Part shown: in pieces, positions 42,454 to 49,912 of the stretch | Layout: every line of letters begins with the position of its first letter | How positions within the stretch are numbered: position 1 is the stretch's first letter | From: Bacteroidota bacterium | GTDB taxonomy: Bacteria > Bacteroidota > Bacteroidia > Flavobacteriales > Weeksellaceae | Length of the DNA: 64,000 nucleotides | NCBI GenBank assembly: GCA_023460855.1 | Contig: JAEWOS010000020.1 | Location: forward strand, 1 to 64,000 | Direction of reading: 5' to 3' | Program-made: the position numbers and the translations under genes | Notes under the pieces: model-generated | What the model was told of the DNA's origin: nothing | Seen by the model: the letters and a program-made list of their open reading frames with translations, nothing else | Database searches by the model: none

Positions 42454-44028
42454 ATGGCACAAGGAAAACAGACTCCACGTCAAAAGATGATCAACCTGAT
42501 GTATCTGGTGTTCATCGCTATGATGGCGCTCAATATTGATGCGGAGATCATTAGATCATACTACGAATCTACACAGTCGCTAAAAGAGACCAGACTTTTG
42601 ACTGAGCAGAAGAACACCAATATTTTTGAACAGACACTTGAAGCTAAGGCTGCAGCTGTACCGGATACTTATGCTACACCTTGGCAACAGTACCAGACGC
42701 TGAAAGGTAAAATCGATCTGTTGGTTTCTGATGCGGAAAAAATCAAGACAAAACTGAAGACTGATTCAGAGTTCAATGAGAAGATCGATCTCAGTGAGAA
42801 TTATTCAGCGCTGAATAACAACCAGGAAACTACGGCATATTTTTTTACGAACGGTGAAGAGAATGTACCGTCTAAAGGTGCAAAGGATCTTATGGCAAGA
42901 ATGGATGATGTTCGCAATTACATCAAACAGACTTTTGGCGCAAATGCGGGAATGCAGAATCTGGTAACCCGCTCAGACAATGCTCTGAAGACAGAATATG
43001 CTGCAGGAAAATCGCCGAACGGTAAGAAATGGCTGGCTAACAAATTCTTTAATCAACCGCTGATTGCTGCGATTTCAAACCTGGAAATTCTTCAGAATGA
43101 CGCAAGAAACGTACAGTCTGATGCACTGGCAATGATGCTTCAGGAGAAAGTTGATGCGAGCATCAAATTCAATATGTACGATGCAGTGGTGAAAGCTCCT
43201 AACGATATCATCCAGGGAACGAATGCTGAAGCTACAGTATACCTTGCTTCTTATTCAAACAGTAATAAGATCAATATCAAAGGTGTTAACAGACAGGAAA
43301 GCGGAAAAGGATTTATCGGACTGAATACCTCTTCTTTAGGTCCTAAAACGATAACCGGTTCGATCGATGTGTTGATGGCAGACGGCAGAACTGAAAATAT
43401 CCCTTATACGCATACTTACAATGTAATTGCAGGTCCGCGTAAAGAGGAAGTGAAATTTGAAACAGGTGCAGTTATTTCTGCAGATAAGATGAATGTTATG
43501 TACAGAGGACTGGATAACCCAATTTCCGGAACCGTACTGGGTGTTGATAATTCCCGTCTTTCACTTTCTGCATCAGGTGCAACTGTGAAAAGTGCCGGTC
43601 CTGGAAAATGGAATGTAGTTCCTGGGGCAACAACTGTGGTGAAGCTTACCATTAGTGGAGCCGGACCAAAAGGAACGCAGAGCAAAACATTTGATTTCCG
43701 TGTGAAGCCTGTACCACCACCACAAGGTTTGATCAGGGGAAGAAACGTAGTTAGCCTTCCGGCGAGCTCTATTCCTAACCAGCTGATTACTGCAGCGATT
43801 CCGGATTTCGATTTCCCGGTAACGTTTAATGTAACAAGCTATCTTCTGAAAGTTCCTGGCAGAGCAGCGATTCCGGTAACCGGAAATGACCTTAGCGCTG
43901 CACAGGGAGCAATCAGAAATCTGAGACCTGGAGATAATGTTTATATTTATGGTATCAAATATACGGCTGCTGGAATCCCTGTAGCTCCGGGTAGAGAAGC
44001 TGCCGCCATAATGATTAATGTTCAATAA
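42454..44028 (+). CDS. gldM: gliding motility/T9SS motor protein GldM
   Basis: 524 residues. N-terminal MAQGKQTPRQKMINLMYLVFIAMMALNIDAEII is the conserved single membrane helix of GldM. The large periplasmic part has helical then beta domains (DARNVQSDALAMMLQEKVDASI, GPKTITGSIDVLMADGRTE, PPPQGLIRGRNVVSLPASSI). Trans-periplasmic partner of GldK/GldN. Usual length. 51 bases after gldL. Confidence 0.96.
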   Translation: MAQGKQTPRQKMINLMYLVFIAMMALNIDAEIIRSYYESTQSLKETRLLTEQKNTNIFEQTLEAKAAAVPDTYATPWQQYQTLKGKIDLLVSDAEKIKTKLKTDSEFNEKIDLSENYSALNNNQETTAYFFTNGEENVPSKGAKDLMARMDDVRNYIKQTFGANAGMQNLVTRSDNALKTEYAAGKSPNGKKWLANKFFNQPLIAAISNLEILQNDARNVQSDALAMMLQEKVDASIKFNMYDAVVKAPNDIIQGTNAEATVYLASYSNSNKINIKGVNRQESGKGFIGLNTSSLGPKTITGSIDVLMADGRTENIPYTHTYNVIAGPRKEEVKFETGAVISADKMNVMYRGLDNPISGTVLGVDNSRLSLSASGATVKSAGPGKWNVVPGATTVVKLTISGAGPKGTQSKTFDFRVKPVPPPQGLIRGRNVVSLPASSIPNQLITAAIPDFDFPVTFNVTSYLLKVPGRAAIPVTGNDLSAAQGAIRNLRPGDNVYIYGIKYTAAGIPVAPGREAAAIMINVQ

Positions 44029-44053
44029 TTTTATTAAAGATATAAAGTAAGTT

Positions 44054-44986
44054 ATGAAAAAATATATAAGCACTTTGTTCGTAGCTGTGTCCGGGATGAT
44101 GTTTTCCCAGACGATCCTGAACGCAAAGTCGCCTGAGGAATTCAGACAGATGCAGGCGGATAATACGAGAATTGCAGGAGACAGCGTAGTATCTAATAAA
44201 GTTACTCCTTTATCTTACGGTTATGTTGATGAGAAAGATATCCTGAAGTCTGTATATGTATGGGAGATTATTGACATGAACGACAAGATTAATCAGCCTT
44301 TCTATTTCAATAACACGGATACTTTTTCCAAGCAGTCTAGATCTTTGTATACGGTTCTTCTTCAGTCTGCACTATCCGGTGAATTCACCGAAGTGTACGA
44401 TGATGAAAACTTTACAATGAAACTTGATGCTGACGGAATCAGAAGAAAACTGGTTTATGAAAAACTGGCTGACGAAGCTTTGGATATCATCGAATCCGGT
44501 AGAGCTCTTACAGACGAAGAAATCATCAGATATACTGACCGTTATGAAACAACCAATGATAAGGTTCGTATGATCAAAATGATGGGAATGTGGTATATCG
44601 ATAAGAGAGATGCTCAGTTGAAATACCGTCCGCTTGGAATTGCTGCGATGGGTCCGGATCCAACTATGCAGGCACAGAGAGTAGCAGGAATGCCGCTTGA
44701 AGGAGCTGATGAACTTGTAGATCTTTTCTGGATTTATTATCCGGATGCACGTGAAGTTCTTGCGAACAACGTGGTGTACAACCAGAGCAATTCTGCAGCT
44801 GACCTTAGTTTTGACGACTTGCTGAACGCGAGAAGATTTACTTCAGTGATCTATAAGTCATCTTCAGGTTTGGGTGATGGTGTAATTACAGATTACATTC
44901 CGCAGGATGGTGAAGGTCAGATCGAAGAAAGTGACAGAATCAAAGGAGAGATCCTGATGATGGAAAACCAAATGTGGAATTACTAA
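44054..44986 (+). CDS. gldN: gliding motility/T9SS ring protein GldN
   Basis: 310 residues with signal peptide (MKKYISTLFVAVSGMMFSQ). Typical GldN segments: KSVYVWEIIDMNDKINQPFYF, YTDRYETTNDKVRMIKMMGMWYID, and LVDLFWIYYPDAREVLANN. Binds GldK and GldM in the periplasmic ring. 25 bases after gldM; a terminator follows. Confidence 0.95.
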   Translation: MKKYISTLFVAVSGMMFSQTILNAKSPEEFRQMQADNTRIAGDSVVSNKVTPLSYGYVDEKDILKSVYVWEIIDMNDKINQPFYFNNTDTFSKQSRSLYTVLLQSALSGEFTEVYDDENFTMKLDADGIRRKLVYEKLADEALDIIESGRALTDEEIIRYTDRYETTNDKVRMIKMMGMWYIDKRDAQLKYRPLGIAAMGPDPTMQAQRVAGMPLEGADELVDLFWIYYPDAREVLANNVVYNQSNSAADLSFDDLLNARRFTSVIYKSSSGLGDGVITDYIPQDGEGQIEESDRIKGEILMMENQMWNY

Positions 44987-45008
44987 TACGCATTTCAATT
45001 AATAACAA

Positions 45009-45033
45009 AACCTGAGTTTTTACTCAGGTTTTT
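45009..45033 (+). terminator. terminator of the gldKLMN series
   Basis: Perfect 8-bp stem AACCTGAG / CTCAGGTT with 6-base loop, then five T. It ends only 7 bases before the start of the next gene. Confidence 0.85.
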
Positions 45034-45040
45034 CTTTGTG

Positions 45041-46072
45041 ATGAAAAAGGTAGATTATCTTATTGTAGGTGGTGGTTATGCAGCATATTTCTTTGCGCAC
45101 CGTTTGATAAGAGACGGAAAGTCTTTTCTTCTTTTTGATCCGGGTCTTGATTCTGCTTCCCGGATTTCAGCAGGTATTGTCAATCCTGTTGTTTTAAAAA
45201 AGTTCACAACTTTCTGGCTCGCAATGGAGCAGATTGATTCATTGCGCAGTTCGCTTGACGAGATGAAGCAATATCTTAACAAAGAGTTGTGGATCGGTGA
45301 GCCGGTCCTGCGAATTTTTCATGACGACAACGAAAGAAATCTTTGGCTGAAAAAATGTACGCAAACTGGCTTGAGCGATTTTCTCTCAGACAAAATTCAA
45401 TATCCTCAGTCTGTTATCAATCCTTTTGGCTGTGGTGTGGTAAAGCATTCCGGCAGATTATCTGTGCTTGATTTTTTCAAAAATTTTTCAGATTATCTTC
45501 GGAAAACTAAAAATTTAGTTGAAAAACAATTCATGTATGATTTTTTTGATGTGGAAAATTCAGTCTACAACGGAATTTCTTTCAATAACATCGTATTCTG
45601 TGAGGGAATTGCCGTCAAGGACAATCCGTGGTTCAAGAATATTCCCGTAAATCCTAATAAAGGTCATCAGTTGACAGTTGATTTGCCAGGGTTTAACAGT
45701 CAGCATACATTGAAGAAGAAGCACTTTTTGTTTCCGCTTTCCAATGACAGTTATTATTACGGTGGAACCTATGACAGACATTCGCAGGATGCCGGTATTG
45801 ATGACGCAGCGGTATTGGAGTTGGAAAAAGGTCTTCAGGAAATAACCTCCTCGCAATACACTGTTTCTGAAATCAATGTTGGCTTTCGCCCTACAGTTGC
45901 AGACCGTCGCCCAATAATCGGGAAGCATCCTGATCATGATAATCTGTATGTTTTTAACGGTTTGGGAGCACGCGGAATTCTGAACGGAAATTTTTTTGCT
46001 GAAGAACTGTACCGACATATAGAATATGGTGAGCCACTTCGTCCTGAAGTAGATGTTCGAAGGTTCCTGTGA
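45041..46072 (+). CDS. FAD-dependent oxidoreductase (DAO-like)
   Basis: 343 residues. Start is ATG 45041 (a GTG one codon earlier is not needed). FAD-binding Rossmann fold at the start: VDYLIVGGGYAAYFFAHRLI (G-x-G-x-x-x), then ISAGIVNPVVLKKF, and late IINPF... the C-terminal FAD tail GFRPTVADRRPIIGKHPDHDNLYVFNGLGARGILNG. Amine-oxidase/D-amino-acid oxidase group; the substrate is not known. No signal peptide. Its ATG lies 7 bases after the gldN terminator, so it is expressed by read-through or from an unusually short leader. Confidence 0.85.
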   Translation: MKKVDYLIVGGGYAAYFFAHRLIRDGKSFLLFDPGLDSASRISAGIVNPVVLKKFTTFWLAMEQIDSLRSSLDEMKQYLNKELWIGEPVLRIFHDDNERNLWLKKCTQTGLSDFLSDKIQYPQSVINPFGCGVVKHSGRLSVLDFFKNFSDYLRKTKNLVEKQFMYDFFDVENSVYNGISFNNIVFCEGIAVKDNPWFKNIPVNPNKGHQLTVDLPGFNSQHTLKKKHFLFPLSNDSYYYGGTYDRHSQDAGIDDAAVLELEKGLQEITSSQYTVSEINVGFRPTVADRRPIIGKHPDHDNLYVFNGLGARGILNGNFFAEELYRHIEYGEPLRPEVDVRRFL

Positions 46073-46076
46073 TTTT

Positions 46077-46106
46077 TTGTTATTACAATTATTTACATTA
46101 TTTTTG
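46077..46106 (+). promoter_or_regulatory. complete Bacteroidetes promoter of tRNA-Ser
   Basis: TTG at 46077-46079, 19 bases, TATTTTTG at 46099-46106. Correct boxes and spacing; 13 bases before the tRNA start. Confidence 0.8.
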
Positions 46107-46119
46107 CAAACCACAATTT

Positions 46120-46206
46120 AGAAAGGTGCTCGAGTGGTTGAAGAGGCTACCCTGGAAAGGTAGTATACGGGTAACTGTATCGAGGGTTCGAATCCCTTCC
46201 TTTCTG
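46120..46206 (+). tRNA. tRNA-Ser (anticodon GGA)
   Basis: Acceptor AGAAAGG / CCTTTCT, anticodon arm CTACC-CTGGAAA-GGTAG, anticodon GGA, and the long variable arm of Ser tRNAs (TATACGGGTAACTGTATC). Discriminator G; CCA is not encoded (CAA follows). Confidence 0.95.
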
Positions 46207-46217
46207 CAAGTTATTTT

Positions 46218-46246
46218 AACCTGCTGATTTTCAGTAGGTTTTTTCT
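46218..46246 (+). terminator. terminator after tRNA-Ser
   Basis: 10-bp stem AACCTGCTGA / TCAGTAGGTT with a 3-base loop and a T-run. Confidence 0.85.
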
Positions 46247-46344
46247 TTTTAAAGATTGCCGGTTTTATTTTTGTGGATTTGCTAAGGGTAACGTTGTGAT
46301 ACTTTTCACTATTTTTAGATAATGGTTGACTATTAGAACATTTA

Positions 46345-47160
46345 ATGAATATCAAAATTCATATTCTTCATTGTGGAAGTGTCGGTATCGATGTCGCAAC
46401 CACGCGTTTGGAAAAGACAATTCATCCTGCACCATATTCTGGGATTTTCCGGAGTAAAATAAATCAGATTGTAGTTCCGGTTTCTGCTTATTTAATTGAG
46501 CATCCGAAAGGTCTCGTGCTTGTGGATACCGGATGGCACACCGATGTACGGACGAATCCGAAAAATTATCTTGGCAGACTTCATTATCACGTGAGTACTC
46601 CATATTTACCTGATGGTCAGGCAATTCATGAACACCTCGTGAATTTAGGATTCAAAACTTCAGATATCGGTTACGTTTTGCTTTCTCATCTGCACACCGA
46701 TCATGTCAGCGGACTGAAACTGGTGAAGGATGCCGCGAATATTGTCGTGAGTGATATTGAGTTGAAGGAAGCCCATCAATCTTTATTTACCTATAAATCA
46801 GCAATGTGGGAAGGCACAAAGCTCAGGACGTTCAGCTTTGTGAAATCCAATTACGGCAGTGAAAATCTTTCTTTTGATCTTTTCGGAGACGACAGTGCAG
46901 TTCTGGTCAGCACGCCCGGACATACAAAAGGACTGACATCCACACTGATTCAGAATAACGGAAAATTTGTTCTGTTGTGCAGTGATGTGGGTTATATGCA
47001 GGAGTCATGGAAAAATCTGATCACTCCCGGAATAACCACCGATAAAGCAAAAGCACTTTCATGTTTACAATGGGTGAAAGAGATGAGTGAACGTGAAGAG
47101 TGTGTCAGAATTATTGCGAACCACGATCCTGAAATGCATCCTCAGGTAATTGTACTGTAA
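46345..47160 (+). CDS. metallo-beta-lactamase-fold hydrolase, AHL-lactonase-like
   Basis: 271 residues. Zinc motif SHLHTDHVSG (HxHxDH at residues 115-120), VLVDTGWHTDV before it, STPGHTKG with the next metal His, CSDVGY (Asp bridge) and NHDPEMH at the end. This order and length are those of the N-acyl homoserine lactonase family. The substrate may instead be another lactone or phosphodiester. No signal peptide, so cytosolic. No luxI/luxR-like gene lies in the window. Confidence 0.75.
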   Translation: MNIKIHILHCGSVGIDVATTRLEKTIHPAPYSGIFRSKINQIVVPVSAYLIEHPKGLVLVDTGWHTDVRTNPKNYLGRLHYHVSTPYLPDGQAIHEHLVNLGFKTSDIGYVLLSHLHTDHVSGLKLVKDAANIVVSDIELKEAHQSLFTYKSAMWEGTKLRTFSFVKSNYGSENLSFDLFGDDSAVLVSTPGHTKGLTSTLIQNNGKFVLLCSDVGYMQESWKNLITPGITTDKAKALSCLQWVKEMSEREECVRIIANHDPEMHPQVIVL

Positions 47161-47173
47161 TTCTCTTAAGATC

Positions 47174-47218
47174 CTGCGCTATAAAACTAATTTCTTTTAT
47201 GTAATTGCGCAGATTTTT
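47174..47218 (+). terminator. possible terminator between the lactonase-like gene and ansA
   Basis: CTGCGC / GCGCAG with an inner ATAAAA / TTTTAT helix and a bulge, then ATTTTT. Weaker than the others; it may act in both directions. Confidence 0.45.
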
Positions 47219-48233
47219 ATTCGCTTACTTCTCCGCGCAGATTTTTCATGAAATTTGTGCTGAAATCATCAGCGTAGTTCGGATTATCCATTAAATGCAT
47301 GGCTTTGGTGATCGCGCTTTCGGCCGTCATATCTTTTCCGCTCACTGCGCCGATTGTATGGAAAATATTGCTGTTTTCGTATTTTCCGAACGTTACTCCA
47401 CCGGAAATACACTGGCTTACCACCACGATTTCCGTTCCGTTGTCACGGATTTTTTGGAGCGTTTCTTTCATTTTGTCCGAGTTAAATACTGTCCCCGAAC
47501 CAAAAACCTGCAGAATAAGAACTCTCATCTTCGGGATTTCCGTGAAATTTTCAAGCGTCATTCCGGGAAATATTCTCCAGAACAGCACTTCCTGAGAAGT
47601 GTGTAGGTCGATTTCGAATTCCTGATCTTGCGGACAGCGGTAAAGCTGGTCTTTGTCAATATTCAGATGAACGCCCGATTGTCCGAGAATCGGATAATTC
47701 GGACTTTGATAAGCATCAAAATATTCTGCGGAATACTTCAGCGTGCGGTTTCCGCGAAGCAATTTGTATTCAAAATAAATGCAGACTTCCTGAATAACCG
47801 CCTCATCGTTCTCATAATGACTTGCATAATAAAGACTGGTAAGCAGGTTTTCCTTCGCGTCGGTTCTTAAATCGCCAACCGGCAGCTGTGAACCCGTGAA
47901 AATGACCGGTTTCCGAAGACCTTTAAGCATGAAACTCAATGCAGAAGCGGAGTAGGACATGGTATCCGTGCCGTGAAGAATCAAAAAGCCATCAAAATTA
48001 TCGTAATTTTTTTCGATATGTTTAGCGATAATGCGCCACTGATCCGGTCCCATGTCCGAGGAATCGAGCGGTTTTGCAAACGGATGAACAGAAACGTCGC
48101 ATTCCAGCAGCTTCAGTTCAGGGATTTTCTGAAAAATATCCTGAAAATTGAACGGAACCAGGCTTCCGGTCGCATAATCTTTCTCCATTCCGATGGTTCC
48201 GCCGGTGTAAATCAGAAGCACTTTTCTATTCAT
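47217..48233 (-). CDS. ansA: type I asparaginase
   Basis: 338 residues, no signal peptide. It hydrolyses L-asparagine to aspartate and ammonia. First threonine motif LLIYTGGTIGM and second HGTDTMSYSASALSFML, with the catalytic Thr and Asp-Lys-related GSQLPVGDLRTDAKEN later. Matches the cytosolic low-affinity type I form. It ends beside the lactonase-like gene from the other strand. Confidence 0.94.
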   Translation of the reverse strand: MNRKVLLIYTGGTIGMEKDYATGSLVPFNFQDIFQKIPELKLLECDVSVHPFAKPLDSSDMGPDQWRIIAKHIEKNYDNFDGFLILHGTDTMSYSASALSFMLKGLRKPVIFTGSQLPVGDLRTDAKENLLTSLYYASHYENDEAVIQEVCIYFEYKLLRGNRTLKYSAEYFDAYQSPNYPILGQSGVHLNIDKDQLYRCPQDQEFEIDLHTSQEVLFWRIFPGMTLENFTEIPKMRVLILQVFGSGTVFNSDKMKETLQKIRDNGTEIVVVSQCISGGVTFGKYENSNIFHTIGAVSGKDMTAESAITKAMHLMDNPNYADDFSTNFMKNLRGEVSE

Positions 48234-48334
48234 AAGGACAAATTTATCAATTTTTTTAACCTGCGTTGCGGAGGTTATCCATTTTAGTTATTCACAAATG
48301 CTGCGATCAGCGCAGAAATCTCCTTGTAAATTCC

Positions 48335-48342
48335 TAATTTTG
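48335..48342 (+). promoter_or_regulatory. -7 promoter element of purB
   Basis: TAATTTTG, exact TAnnTTTG match, 28 bases before the purB ATG. Confidence 0.45.
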
Positions 48343-48370
48343 TAGAAACCGTAAAATTGCTGTTAAACCG

Positions 48371-49798
48371 ATGAATTCTTACAAAAATCCGCTGGAGGAA
48401 CGATATTCAAGCGAGGAAATGCTCTTCAATTTTTCCCATCAGAACAAATTCAGTACGTGGAGAAAACTGTGGATTGCACTTGCAGAAATCGAAAAAGATC
48501 TGGGGCTTGAAATTTCCGATGAACAAATTGCAGAGCTCAAGGCGAAAAGAGATGACATCGATTTCGAAAAGGCTGCCGTTTACGAAAAGAAATTCAGACA
48601 TGATGTGATGGCGCATGTGCATACATATGGTGATGCAGCTCCTTCCGCAAAAGGAATTATTCATCTTGGTGCCACTTCAGCTTTTGTCGGAGATAATACC
48701 GATTTGATACAGATAAGAGACGGACTTTTGATTCTGAGAAAAAAACTGGTAAACGTCATGAAAGGCTTGTCAGATTTCGCCCTGGAATACAAAGACCTTC
48801 CGACACTTGGTTTTACGCATTTTCAGCCGGCGCAGCTTACAACGGTCGGTAAAAGAGCGAGTTTGTGGCTGCAGTCATTAATTCTCGATCTGGAAGAACT
48901 CGATTTTTTCCTGGAAACCCTGCGTTTCAGAGGGGTGAAAGGAACTACCGGAACAGCCGCAAGTTTTCTCGAACTGTTCAACGGCGATTATTCCAAAGTG
49001 AAACATCTCGATAAGGAATTGTCTTCGAGATTCGGTTTTGAAAAGGTATTTGGCGTATCAGGTCAGACTTACGACCGGAAAATCGACGCAAAAGTGGTTT
49101 CGCTGTTATCGAATATTGCGCAGTCTGCTCATAAATTTACCAACGACCTGCGTTTATTGCAGAATCTGAAGGAAGTAGAGGAGCCTTTCGAAAAAGATCA
49201 GATTGGTTCATCTGCGATGGCGTACAAAAGAAATCCGATGCGTTCGGAAAGAATCGGGGCGCTTGCAAAATTTGTCATGTCGCTTTCGTCGAGTTCGGCT
49301 ATGGTTGCTGCAACGCAGTGGTTCGAGCGTACGCTTGACGATTCTGCCAATAAAAGGCTTACGGTTCCGCAGGCGTTTCTTGCGGTAGATGCAATTCTGC
49401 TGATCTGGAGCAATATCATGAACGGAATTGTAGTTTATGAGAACAGAATCAACAGGCATATTATGGAAGAACTGCCTTTCATGGCAACGGAATATATCAT
49501 CATGGAAGAAGTAAAAGCCGGTGGCGACCGTCAGGAAATTCATGAAACAATCCGTGTACATTCGATGGAAGCATCAAAGAAAGTAAAGCTGGAAGGAAAA
49601 GAAAATGACCTGATTGAAAGACTGATGCAGGATGAAACGCTGAAAATGGATAAGTCCAAGATTAAAGAAGTGATGGATCCGAAAAACTTCATCGGATTTG
49701 CGCCGGTGCAGACGGAAGAATTCATCAGGAATGAAGTACAGCCGCTTCTGGATAAATATTCCGGTTTAATTGGTCTTGAAGCAGATCTTAAAGTTTAA
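48371..49798 (+). CDS. purB: adenylosuccinate lyase
   Basis: 475 residues. It removes fumarate from SAICAR and adenylosuccinate. Signature SSAMAYKRNPMRSER (S-S-x-M-x-x-K-x-N-P) at about residues 278-292 carries the flexible catalytic loop; HLGATSAFVGDN and TLGFTHFQPAQLTTVGKRA hold the other catalytic histidines. Cytosolic homotetramer. Purine gene purL follows 114 bases later on the same strand. Confidence 0.96.
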   Translation: MNSYKNPLEERYSSEEMLFNFSHQNKFSTWRKLWIALAEIEKDLGLEISDEQIAELKAKRDDIDFEKAAVYEKKFRHDVMAHVHTYGDAAPSAKGIIHLGATSAFVGDNTDLIQIRDGLLILRKKLVNVMKGLSDFALEYKDLPTLGFTHFQPAQLTTVGKRASLWLQSLILDLEELDFFLETLRFRGVKGTTGTAASFLELFNGDYSKVKHLDKELSSRFGFEKVFGVSGQTYDRKIDAKVVSLLSNIAQSAHKFTNDLRLLQNLKEVEEPFEKDQIGSSAMAYKRNPMRSERIGALAKFVMSLSSSSAMVAATQWFERTLDDSANKRLTVPQAFLAVDAILLIWSNIMNGIVVYENRINRHIMEELPFMATEYIIMEEVKAGGDRQEIHETIRVHSMEASKKVKLEGKENDLIERLMQDETLKMDKSKIKEVMDPKNFIGFAPVQTEEFIRNEVQPLLDKYSGLIGLEADLKV

Positions 49799-49912
49799 CA
49801 TTTTTTGCAGGCCGGATTGTCTGCATTTTTAATAATTGATTATTTGGAATTTGAAATTCTTTCACGCTGAAAAGCGGACTGAATTTTAAATCTCAAATCT
49901 CAAATTCAGTAT

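Noticed and set aside
46098..46355. 85-residue minus-strand frame overlapping tRNA-Ser
   Set aside because: It covers the tRNA and its terminator in antisense and has no domain, so it is not a gene.
48234..49912. Purine riboswitch upstream of purB or purL
   Set aside because: The leaders are short (137 and 114 bases), and I see no conserved purine aptamer core or matching P1-P3 stems.
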